Shown in pieces: positions 54,396 through 61,895 of a stretch of DNA of 64,000 nt. The DNA lies in the NCBI RefSeq assembly GCF_025836995.1, contig NZ_CP107546.1:372001-436000 (forward strand), read 5' to 3'. A program made the position numbers and the translations under genes. How positions within the stretch are numbered: the first letter of the stretch is position 1; every line of letters begins with the position of its first letter. The notes below the pieces were generated by a model, which searched no databases, was not told where the DNA came from, and was given only the letters and a program-made list of their open reading frames with translations. The DNA comes from Microbacterium sp. M28. GTDB lineage: Bacteria; Actinomycetota; Actinomycetes; Actinomycetales; Microbacteriaceae.

Positions 54396-54458
54396 TGTAA
54401 AGAATTCTTGACATCCGGATGCCGCGGGCGTACCTTGCGTGTAAAGAATCTTTTACAC
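54396..54458 (+). promoter_or_regulatory. Strong promoter flanked by two matching operators
   Basis: -35 TTGACA (54408-54413), 17-base spacer, -10 TACCTT (54431-54436): the best promoter in the window. Operator 1 TGTAAAGAATTCTTGACA (54396-54413) contains the -35 box; operator 2 GTGTAAAGAATCTTTTACAC (54439-54458) covers the start site. Both share TGTAAAGAAT and an inverted half, so one dimeric repressor should bind both. The small XRE regulator two genes on is the obvious candidate. Confidence 0.85.
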
Positions 54459-54470
54459 AAGGAGGCGGTC

Positions 54471-54905
54471 GTGGTCTACGAGGAGCGCAACACCTGGACG
54501 GGCCTGGTCGTCAGCGTCATCGCGATGACCGGTTACGTGATCGCCGTGCTGCAGAGCGCGGGCGGCCGCCCTCTGACGGAGGTCGACTGGTTCCCGATCA
54601 TGCTGTGGACGATCGGCATCAGCATCGTCGCGACCATCCTCCTCAGCATCCTGTGGGGTCTGTTCGCAGGGGCGAAGGACCCGGACGGCGTCGGGAAGTC
54701 CGACATCCGCGACCGTGACATCGGACACATGGGCTCGCGGGTCGAGCAGGCCTTCCTCGTGATCGCCGGCCTCGGCGTGATCGCGCTGTGCGCGGTCGGC
54801 GCCGACGTCTTCTGGATCGCCAACACGATGTTCGCCGGCTTCGCGGTGTCCGCGATCGTCGGCGGAGTCGCGCGGGTCATCGCGTACCGGCGGGGGCTCG
54901 TCTGA
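54471..54905 (+). CDS. Four-helix membrane protein paired with XRE regulator
   Basis: A 144-residue membrane protein with four hydrophobic helices (GLVVSVIAMTGYVIAVLQSAG, WFPIMLWTIGISIVATILLSILW, VEQAFLVIAGLGVIALCAVG and WIANTMFAGFAVSAIVGGV) and a charged cytoplasmic loop (AKDPDGVGKSDIRDRDI). Small membrane proteins of this kind are often encoded next to a short XRE regulator; function unknown. GGAGG is 5 bases before GTG 54471. The stop shares a base with the XRE start (TGATG). Confidence 0.8.
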   Translation: MVYEERNTWTGLVVSVIAMTGYVIAVLQSAGGRPLTEVDWFPIMLWTIGISIVATILLSILWGLFAGAKDPDGVGKSDIRDRDIGHMGSRVEQAFLVIAGLGVIALCAVGADVFWIANTMFAGFAVSAIVGGVARVIAYRRGLV

Positions 54906-55132
54906 TGGTCAAGCCGACCCGCGTCACGAACACGATTCGCGCCCAGCGCGATCAGGCGGGGCTCACCCAGGCCGAGCTCGCCCGGCGCGTCGGCGTGACC
55001 CGCCAGACTCTCATCGCGATCGAGCAGGGCAAGTACTCGCCGACCCTCGAACTCGCGTTCCAGATCGCGCGCATCTTCGACGTGCGCCTCGACGAGCTCT
55101 TCCACTATCCCGAGCACGCTCCGGAGGCCTGA
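54905..55132 (+). CDS. Small XRE/Cro-type transcriptional regulator
   Basis: A 75-residue single-domain helix-turn-helix protein of the YozG type: NTIRAQRDQAGLTQAELARRVGVTRQTLIAIEQGKYSPTLELAFQIARIFDVRLDELF. Being in one transcript with the membrane protein, it probably represses that promoter through the two operators and so regulates itself. It starts in the preceding stop codon (TGATG), and the next gene begins one base after its stop. Confidence 0.92.
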   Translation: MVKPTRVTNTIRAQRDQAGLTQAELARRVGVTRQTLIAIEQGKYSPTLELAFQIARIFDVRLDELFHYPEHAPEA

Positions 55133-55133
55133 C

Positions 55134-56132
55134 ATGACCGAGACGATGACAGCGTGGCGCCGGGAGACCTATGGGCCAGCCACCGGAACCGCTCCGGTGC
55201 AGCTTCCGATCCCGACCCCCGGTCGCGATGAGGTCGTGGTGCGTGTGCGCGCCACCGCACTCAACGGCGGCGACGTGCACATCCTGCACGGCGACCCGCT
55301 GCTGGTCCGACCCGTGTTCGGCCTGCGGCGGCCGAAGCAGCCGGTGCGCGGGATGGACATCGCCGGCACCGCCACCGCCGTCGGCCCCGGCGTCGTCGGC
55401 GTCGAGGTCGGCGAGGAGGTCGTCGGCGAGCTCCCCGCTGGAGGCGGCCTCGCGACGTTCGTGGTGGCGCCCGCCGCCCGGCTGGTCCCTCGCCCACCCG
55501 GCGTGGCGCCCGCGCACGCCGCCTCCCTGCCGATCGCCGCGGGGACGGCATGGCAAGCGCTGGATGCCGCGCAGATCGGCATCGACGGCGACGCACAGCC
55601 GCGGGTGCTGATCATCGGGGCCTCCGGCGGCGTCGGCACGTTCGCGGTGCAGCTGGCCGCCCTCCGCGGCGCCGAGGTGTGGGCATCCTGCGGTCAACGC
55701 AGCGCGGCGCTCGTGCGCCGCCTCGGTGCGACGCGCACCCTCGACCACCGCAGCGCTCCGCTCACGGAGCTGCCGGCGGGAACCTTCCACGCCGTGATCG
55801 ACATCGCGGGGCGGGCACCGCTGCGCCATCTGCGTCGACTCCTCGAACCGCGGGGAAGCATCGTGCTCGTCGGCGGCGAGGGCGGGCACGTTCTCGGCCC
55901 GATCCCACGGATGCTGGCAGCGGCGCTCCTGTCGATCGGATCGCGGCGGCGCATCCGTCCGCTCGCGGCATCCGCGCATCCGGAGATCCTGCACAAGCTC
56001 CTCGAACTGGTGGACGAGGGCGACCTCGTCCCCGTGATCGAGCAGGAGTACGCGTTCGCGGATGCCCCCGCAGCCCTCGGGCATGTCGAGGCGGGGCACA
56101 CGATCGGCAAGGTCGTCGTCCGCGGGGCGTGA
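55134..56132 (+). CDS. MDR-superfamily NAD(P)-dependent oxidoreductase
   Basis: A 332-residue medium-chain reductase of the quinone-reductase/zinc-less type. GroES-like N-terminus (AWRRETYGPATGTAPVQLPIPTPGRDEVVVRVRATALNGGDVHILHGD), substrate loop RGMDIAGTATAVG, nucleotide motif IIGASGGVGTFAVQLA and C-terminal EYAFADAPAALGHVEAGHTIGKVVV. Zinc ligands are missing. It probably reduces a quinone or enone with NADPH. One base after the XRE stop, so probably in the same operon. Confidence 0.88.
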   Translation: MTETMTAWRRETYGPATGTAPVQLPIPTPGRDEVVVRVRATALNGGDVHILHGDPLLVRPVFGLRRPKQPVRGMDIAGTATAVGPGVVGVEVGEEVVGELPAGGGLATFVVAPAARLVPRPPGVAPAHAASLPIAAGTAWQALDAAQIGIDGDAQPRVLIIGASGGVGTFAVQLAALRGAEVWASCGQRSAALVRRLGATRTLDHRSAPLTELPAGTFHAVIDIAGRAPLRHLRRLLEPRGSIVLVGGEGGHVLGPIPRMLAAALLSIGSRRRIRPLAASAHPEILHKLLELVDEGDLVPVIEQEYAFADAPAALGHVEAGHTIGKVVVRGA

Positions 56133-56300
56133 GCGCACCGGCACTGCATCGCGATGAAATCTGGCGCGTTCTCAGCGGTGGGTGACACAATGGCATCTGG
56201 CGTGCCCGTGTCGCATCTTCCCCGCCTCGTACTGAGCTCCGGGTCGAAGGCCCGCCGGGCCCCTGGACAGCGTCCGCCGCATCTCTTCCTGAGGAGCACC
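56133..56300. other. Intergenic spacer before ddaH
   Basis: 168 bases without a supported gene. AAGGCCCGCCGGGCCC-like GC stem lies near 56248-56266, and GAGGAG for ddaH is at 56291-56296. No clear operator seen. Confidence 0.4.
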
Positions 56301-57179
56301 ATGTCGACGCCCGAGACCGTCACCGCCACGGCCCCGACCCGCACCGCGCACCGCCGCCGCTACCTGATGTGCCGCCCGGAGCACTTCACGGTCAGCTACA
56401 CGATCAACCCGTGGATGGAGCCGGCGAAGCCGACCGACACGGCCAAGGCGGTCGCGCAGTGGCAGAAGCTGCATGACCTCTACCTCGAGCTCGGTCACGA
56501 GGTCGAGCTGATCGACCCGCTGCCCGGATACCCCGACATGGTCTACACGGCCAACGGCGGCTTCCTCATCGACGGCCGCGCGTACGTCCCGGAGTTCCGC
56601 TTCGTCGAGCGCCAGGGCGAGGCGCCCGCGTTCGCTGAGTGGTTCCGCGCGAACGGGTTCGACACGGTCATGCCGGAGGAGGTCAACGAGGGCGAGGGCG
56701 ATTTCCTGCTCGTCGGCGACGTGATCCTGGCCGGCACCGGCTTCCGCTCCACGGGCGACAGCCACCGTGAGGTCGGCGACGTGTTCGGCCGCGAGGTCGT
56801 CTCGCTCAACCTCGTCGATCCGCGCTTCTACCACCTCGACACGGCGATCGCCGTGCTCGACCCGGTGCAGGGCACCGAGAACGGCGGGCCGGAGCGGGCG
56901 AACATCGCCTACCTGCCCGGCGCCTTCGACGACGCGAGCCGCGCGATCCTCGAAGAGCGCTTCCCCGAGGCGATCCTCGTCTCGGACGAGGACGGCGCCG
57001 TGTTCGGCCTGAACTCGGCCAGCGACGGCTACAACGTCGTCATCTCGCCGCGCGCGACCGGGTTCGAGAAGCAGCTGCGCGAGCGCGGCTACAACCCGAT
57101 CATGGTCGACCTGTCCGAGCTGCTGCTCGGCGGCGGAGGCATCAAGTGCTGCACGCTCGAGCTGCGAGGCGCGAAGTGA
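56301..57179 (+). CDS. ddaH: Dimethylarginine dimethylaminohydrolase-family protein
   Basis: A 292-residue guanidine-modifying enzyme of the pentein fold. Motifs: CRPEHFTVSYTINPWM at the N-terminus, DMVYTANGG, EGEGDFLL (acidic guanidine-binding), and the nucleophile near the end, Cys283 or Cys284 in GGGIKCCTLEL. Family members hydrolyse dimethylarginine to citrulline, or act on arginine or related guanidines (some make ornithine and ammonia). Followed by ornithine aminotransferase with a GTGA overlap, so an arginine-to-ornithine route is possible. Confidence 0.85.
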   Translation: MSTPETVTATAPTRTAHRRRYLMCRPEHFTVSYTINPWMEPAKPTDTAKAVAQWQKLHDLYLELGHEVELIDPLPGYPDMVYTANGGFLIDGRAYVPEFRFVERQGEAPAFAEWFRANGFDTVMPEEVNEGEGDFLLVGDVILAGTGFRSTGDSHREVGDVFGREVVSLNLVDPRFYHLDTAIAVLDPVQGTENGGPERANIAYLPGAFDDASRAILEERFPEAILVSDEDGAVFGLNSASDGYNVVISPRATGFEKQLRERGYNPIMVDLSELLLGGGGIKCCTLELRGAK

Positions 57180-58381
57180 CTGCCGTCGAGACGCACGTCG
57201 CCGGCGGACTCGAGCCGCACGTCGCCGAGAACTACCACCCGCTGCCCGTCACGATCGCCCGTGGCGAGGGGGCCTGGGTGACGGATGTCGAGGGCAAGCG
57301 CTACCTCGATCTGCTCGCCGCGTACTCGGCCGTGAACTTCGGCCACCGGCACCCAGCGCTCGTCGCGGCCGTGACCGAGCAGCTCGGTCGAGTGACGCTG
57401 ACGAGCCGCGCCTTCATGAACGACCGGCTCGAGCCGTTCGCCGAGGCGCTCGCGCGTCTGTGCGGCAAGGAGCTCGTGCTGCCGATGAACACCGGCGCCG
57501 AAGCCGTCGAGACCGGCATCAAGGTCGCCCGCGCGTGGGGCTACCGGGTCAAGGGCATCCCCGCGGATGCCGCGCGCATCGTCGTCGCGGCCGGCAACTT
57601 CCACGGTCGCACCACGACGATCGTGAGCTTCAGCGACGACGAGTCCGCGCGAGGCGGGTTCGGCCCGTTCATGACCGGTTTCGACATCGTCCCGTTCGGC
57701 GATGCGGATGCCGTCGCAGCAGCGATCACGGATGACACCGCGGCGGTCCTCGTCGAGCCCATCCAGGGCGAGGCGGGCGTCGTCATACCGCCCGAGGGCT
57801 ATCTCCGACGCATTCGCGAGATCTGCAACGAGCGCAACGTGCTGTTCATCGCCGACGAGATCCAGGCCGGCCTCGGCCGTGTCGGGGAGACGTTCGCATG
57901 CGATCGCGAGGATGTCGTGCCGGATCTGTACCTGCTCGGCAAGGCGCTCGGCGGCGGCATCCTGCCGGTGTCGGCGGTTGTCGGGAACCGTGACGTGCTC
58001 GGGGTCATCCGTCCGGGCGAGCACGGGTCGACGTTCGGCGGCAACCCGCTCGCGGCGGCCGTCGGCCTCCGGGTCGTCGAGATGCTCGAATCGGGCGAGG
58101 TGCAGGAGCGCTCGCGTGCTCTCGGTGCCCACCTGGCCGTGGGACTCGAGAAGCTCATCGGACAGGGCGTGACCGCGGTCCGCTCCGCGGGGCTCTGGGC
58201 AGGCGTCGACATCGACCCGGCGAAGGGCACCGGACGACAGATCGCCGAGAAGCTCATGGAGCGCGGCGTGCTGGTCAAGGACACGCACGGGCAGACGATC
58301 CGCATCGCACCGCCGCTCGTGATCCGCGCGACGGAGATCGACTGGGCGCTGGAACAGCTGCGCCTCGTTCTGGAGGGCTGA
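57176..58381 (+). CDS. rocD: Ornithine--oxo-acid transaminase
   Basis: A 401-residue class III PLP aminotransferase turning ornithine and 2-oxoglutarate into glutamate semialdehyde and glutamate. Motifs: NYHPLPVTIARGEGAWVTDVEGKRYLD, NTGAEAVETGIKVAR, GNFHGRTTT, DEIQAGLGRVG, and the PLP Lys256 in LLGKALGGG. These fit RocD more than acetylornithine aminotransferase. GTG 57176 overlaps the ddaH stop. Its product is the substrate of the second PutA domain. Confidence 0.93.
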   Translation: MTAVETHVAGGLEPHVAENYHPLPVTIARGEGAWVTDVEGKRYLDLLAAYSAVNFGHRHPALVAAVTEQLGRVTLTSRAFMNDRLEPFAEALARLCGKELVLPMNTGAEAVETGIKVARAWGYRVKGIPADAARIVVAAGNFHGRTTTIVSFSDDESARGGFGPFMTGFDIVPFGDADAVAAAITDDTAAVLVEPIQGEAGVVIPPEGYLRRIREICNERNVLFIADEIQAGLGRVGETFACDREDVVPDLYLLGKALGGGILPVSAVVGNRDVLGVIRPGEHGSTFGGNPLAAAVGLRVVEMLESGEVQERSRALGAHLAVGLEKLIGQGVTAVRSAGLWAGVDIDPAKGTGRQIAEKLMERGVLVKDTHGQTIRIAPPLVIRATEIDWALEQLRLVLEG

Positions 58382-58559
58382 CTCGCGTTCCCGTCGCTCG
58401 TCGCTCAACGAGCGAGGTGTGGCGGGTCCCCTTCATCGTTCGTTGAGCGAGCGGAGCGAGTCGAAACGCGCCAGGTGGCTGAGGTTCTTCGGCCGTAACG
58501 CGTTTCGTCTCCTCGCTTCGCTCGTCGCTCAACGAGCGGGTATGGTTCGACGGGGTCGC
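58382..58559. repeat. Intergenic palindromic element between converging genes
   Basis: CGTTGAGCGA (58441-58450) pairs with TCGCTCAACG (58525-58534) and CGAAACGCG (58462-58470) with CGCGTTTCG (58499-58507); another TCGCTCAACG lies at 58401-58410. Same sequence family as the element at 43-118. Probably acts as bidirectional terminator for rocD and the small acidic gene. No coding seen. Confidence 0.65.
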
Positions 58560-58733
58560 TCAAGCCGGGTTGTCGTCGGGGTCGAGCGTGCGCAGAGTGT
58601 CCTCCTCGGCGGCGTTGTCGGCCGTCAGCTGCTCCTCGGTCGTCTCATCGCCGCCGAGAGGCGCGTCTTCTTCGATGTCCGGCCCTTCCGCCGGCTCTTC
58701 GGGGTGCGGTGTGCGTCCGGTGTGCTGGTCCAT
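58560..58733 (-). CDS. Small acidic protein
   Basis: A 57-residue very acidic protein (MDQHTGRTPHPEEPAEGP...EEDTLRTLDPDDNPA), disordered by composition, no Cys or membrane part. Too short to identify. TACGCT 6 bases before ATG 58733 gives a clear leaderless start, and it lies alone between rocD and the BCCT gene, which supports it being real. Function unknown. Confidence 0.7.
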   Translation of the reverse strand: MDQHTGRTPHPEEPAEGPDIEEDAPLGGDETTEEQLTADNAAEEDTLRTLDPDDNPA

Positions 58734-58788
58734 ACCGTGAGCGTACGGATCGACGACGGCCCGACGAAGGGCATTGACAATCCCGACC

Positions 58789-60681
58789 TCAGCGCACCGG
58801 GGACGCGCCTCCCTCGCCATGCTCGGGGATGTCCTGATCGTCGTGCGACGACAGCTCATCGTCCGAGACGAGCTCGTCCACATCGAGGACGGCCGGCCCT
58901 GCATCCGCATGGCTCTCGGCATCCAGCAGCTCGTGCGGGATGCGAACCGGTACGGTCGGCGCCACCGGCATCCCGAGTCGGCGCTGCAGGTGGCGCAGCC
59001 AGCGCGGCTGCGCCCCGAGGATTCCCTGTTCGGCGCGGGATTCGACCTCGAGCCCGTAGTAGTCGCCGATCTTGTCGATGAGCTGCGCGCGCTCGGCTCT
59101 GGCGTACGCACGGCGTTCCCGGATGAACGCGATCGCGGTGGCCCAGCAGATCAGCAGCATCACGATGCTGAACGGCAAGGCGATCGTGATCGCCGCGGTC
59201 TGCAGCGCGGTCAGCCCGCCGGCGAGCAGCAGGGCGATCGCGAGGATTGCGGTGACACCGACGAAGAACGCCCGGATCCACCGCTTCGGATTCTGCTGCC
59301 CGCCGGTCGCGATCATGCCCATGACCAGCGCCCCTGAGTCGGCCGAGGTGATGAAGAAGATCGAGATGAGCAGGATGGCGCCGATCGTGGCTACGCCCGT
59401 GCCTGGGATGTGCTGGAACAGCTCGAACAGCGCGCCCTGCAGATCGACCGAGCCGTCCTCGTTCGTCAGCGTCCCCGGCGACTGCAATTCGATCGCGAGC
59501 GCCGATCCGCCCATCACGGCGAACCACAGGATGCCCAGGAGCGTCGGCACGAGGATGACGCCGGCGACGAATTCGCGGACGGTGCGGCCCTTGGAGATCC
59601 GGGCGATGAAGATGCCCACGAACGGTGCCCACGAGATCCACCAGCCCCAGTAGAACGACGTCCACGCCGCCTGCCATTCCTCGCCGGCCTGGCCCTGGAA
59701 GGCGCTGACGTTGAACGACAGCCCCACGAAGTTCTGGACGTAATAGCCGATCGACTGCACGAACTCGCGCAGCAGGAACTCGGTCTGGCCCACCACGAGC
59801 AGGTACAGCACGAGCAGGCCGGCCATCACCAGGTTGATGTTCGACAGCCACTTCATGCCCTTCGTGACCCCGGACAACACCGATGCCAGCACGAACACCG
59901 AGATGACGAGGATGATGACGACCTGAGTCGGCTCGTCCGGTTTGCCGAGGCCGGCGGATGACAGGCCGGCGCTGATCTGGATCACACCGAGACCGAGCGA
60001 GGTGGCGACGCCGAACAGCGTCCCGACGAGCGCGACGACATCGATCGCATGGCCCCAGCCTCCTTCGACGCGCTTGCCGAGCAACGGCTCGAGCGTCCAG
60101 CGGATGGAGATCGGCCGACGCCGGCGATGGATGGCGTAGGCCAGGGCGAGTCCGATCACGACGTAGATCGACCAGGCGTGCACGCCCCAGTGCAGATAGG
60201 TCTGGCCGAGCGCGGCCTGGGCGAGCTGCTCCGGCGTGCCCTCGACGCCGGGGCGAGGATTCGTGAAGTGGCTGAGGGGCTCGGAGACGCCGTAGAACAC
60301 CAGGCCGATGCCCATACCGGCGGCGAACAGCAGCGAGAACCAGCTCATGAGAGAGAACTCGGGCTCATCGTCATCACGACCGAGCTTGATGTCGCCGAAA
60401 CGGCTGAAGCCCATGAACAGGCTGAACGCGACGAACAGCGCAGCGATCAGCACGTAGTACCAGTTGAACGCGTTGACGATCGTGTTCTGGATGGCGCCGA
60501 ACATCTCCTCTGCGAGGTGCGGGGCGATGAGGGTGAACGAGACGAAGGCGAGGATGATCACCGCCGCAGGCCAGAACACCCAGCGCTGCACGGGAGGCAG
60601 CGATCTGCGCCTCGCCGTCGCTTCGTCCGGGAGGGAGGATGCCGAGACATCCTGATTCTGCGCGTTCTCCGGTCCGCTCAT
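58789..60681 (-). CDS. BCCT-family osmolyte transporter
   Basis: A 630-residue secondary transporter for betaine, choline or carnitine-type compounds. About twelve helices follow a 35-residue cytoplasmic N-terminus. Signatures: SWFSLLFAAGMGIGLVFYGVSEPL and the Trp-rich substrate helix YWGWWISWAPFVGIFIARISKGRTVREF. The long C-terminal tail (about 100 residues) is basic at first then very acidic, as in osmosensing actinobacterial members. TACCGT 6 bases before ATG 60681 marks a leaderless start. Ligand not determined. Confidence 0.93.
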   Translation of the reverse strand: MSGPENAQNQDVSASSLPDEATARRRSLPPVQRWVFWPAAVIILAFVSFTLIAPHLAEEMFGAIQNTIVNAFNWYYVLIAALFVAFSLFMGFSRFGDIKLGRDDDEPEFSLMSWFSLLFAAGMGIGLVFYGVSEPLSHFTNPRPGVEGTPEQLAQAALGQTYLHWGVHAWSIYVVIGLALAYAIHRRRRPISIRWTLEPLLGKRVEGGWGHAIDVVALVGTLFGVATSLGLGVIQISAGLSSAGLGKPDEPTQVVIILVISVFVLASVLSGVTKGMKWLSNINLVMAGLLVLYLLVVGQTEFLLREFVQSIGYYVQNFVGLSFNVSAFQGQAGEEWQAAWTSFYWGWWISWAPFVGIFIARISKGRTVREFVAGVILVPTLLGILWFAVMGGSALAIELQSPGTLTNEDGSVDLQGALFELFQHIPGTGVATIGAILLISIFFITSADSGALVMGMIATGGQQNPKRWIRAFFVGVTAILAIALLLAGGLTALQTAAITIALPFSIVMLLICWATAIAFIRERRAYARAERAQLIDKIGDYYGLEVESRAEQGILGAQPRWLRHLQRRLGMPVAPTVPVRIPHELLDAESHADAGPAVLDVDELVSDDELSSHDDQDIPEHGEGGASPVR

Positions 60682-60724
60682 GACTCCACGGTAGCGAGGT
60701 CGGCCTGCACGCGGGGGAGCAACC

Positions 60725-61750
60725 TCAGGCGGAGGCGGGTGCCGGCCCGGATGAACGCCGCACGATCAGCTCCGGAAGCGGCACGTCGAGGTCGACCGCG
60801 TGGTCGGCGTCGATGAGCGCGAGCAGCCGGTGCAGCGCGGCTCGGCCCTGCAACTCGAACGGGTTGTGGACCGTGGTCAGCGGCGGGTCGTAGAAACGGG
60901 CCTCGGGGATGTCGTCGATGCCGACCACGCTCACGTCCTCCGGCACTCGGCGCCCGCTCTCCTTCAACGCGAGCATCGCGCCGAGCGCGGTCTGGTCGTT
61001 CGCGGCGACGACCGCTGTGGCGGCTCCGATCCCCGCGGCCTCCGCGACGGCCGCATAGCCGGAACGGGCGGACCAATCCCCCTGGATGACCGCCTCCGCC
61101 TCGAGAGCGTGACGAGTCAGGGCCGCGTGGAACGCCCGGGTGCGGTTGCGGGACGCCGACCAGTTGTCGGGTCCGGCGATCAGGGCGATCCGGCGGTGGC
61201 CCAAGCCGACGAGGTGGTCCACGAGCGCCGGTACCCCGACGGTGGAGAGGCGATTGCGATGCTGGTCAGGCGCGTCGTCGGATTCGACGTCGATGTACGT
61301 CGGAACGCGGAACCTCGTCGAGGCGAAGGCCTGCGACATCTCGTCGGTCGAGCCGAGTGCGAGGATGCCTGCGAGATCCTGCTGGGTCAGCAGCTGGAGC
61401 GATTCCTCGACCGCGTGCGGATTGCGCATGTCCAGTGACACGAGATCGAGGACGTAGCCGGCTTCGCGCGCGGCGGCCGCGGCGCCCTCGGCGATGCGGC
61501 TGGGTCCCACCTGTGACAACTCGTGCGTCAGGGCGCCGATGCGGTGCGAGCGCCCGGATTTCAGGCTCCGCGCCGTGAGGTTGGGGCGATAACCGAGTTC
61601 CGCGATGGCGCGATCGACCCTGGCCTGCGTCTCCGGCCGGATGCCGGGGTAGCCGCGCAGGAAGCGGGTCACCGTCTGGTGCGACACCCCGGCGGCGGCG
61701 GCGACGTCGTAGATCGTCGACGGCTTGGCTCGGGGGTTCCCGGCGGTCAT
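60725..61750 (-). CDS. LacI-family regulator of GH42 gene
   Basis: A 341-residue LacI repressor: STIYDVAAAAGVSHQTVTRFLRGYPGIRPE helix-turn-helix, then the sugar-binding domain ending VVGIDDIPEARFYDPPLTTVHNPF. GGGAG lies 5 bases before ATG 61750. Divergent from the GH42 gene with two matching operators in the 145-base gap, so it should repress GH42 and possibly itself. Confidence 0.9.
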   Translation of the reverse strand: MTAGNPRAKPSTIYDVAAAAGVSHQTVTRFLRGYPGIRPETQARVDRAIAELGYRPNLTARSLKSGRSHRIGALTHELSQVGPSRIAEGAAAAAREAGYVLDLVSLDMRNPHAVEESLQLLTQQDLAGILALGSTDEMSQAFASTRFRVPTYIDVESDDAPDQHRNRLSTVGVPALVDHLVGLGHRRIALIAGPDNWSASRNRTRAFHAALTRHALEAEAVIQGDWSARSGYAAVAEAAGIGAATAVVAANDQTALGAMLALKESGRRVPEDVSVVGIDDIPEARFYDPPLTTVHNPFELQGRAALHRLLALIDADHAVDLDVPLPELIVRRSSGPAPASA

Positions 61751-61808
61751 GAGTGCTCCCGTCGTCTGGTCTCTCATGAACTTTTGCAGATCGAATCGAA
61801 ACCGGGTC

Positions 61809-61866
61809 TTGACAAAGCAATGTGGTCGACAACATAGTAGCTCTCACCGGATGTTGTCGACAACAT
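61809..61866 (+). promoter_or_regulatory. GH42 promoter with two 16-bp operators
   Basis: -35 TTGACA (61809-61814), 18-base spacer, -10 CATAGT (61833-61838). Operator 1 ATGTGGTCGACAACAT (61820-61835) lies in the spacer, one mismatch; operator 2 ATGTTGTCGACAACAT (61851-61866) is a perfect palindrome just downstream. Centres are 31 bases apart, three helical turns, so dimers bind on one face. Confidence 0.85.
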
Positions 61867-61895
61867 CCCACGACGAAGACAACGGAGTACGTCAG

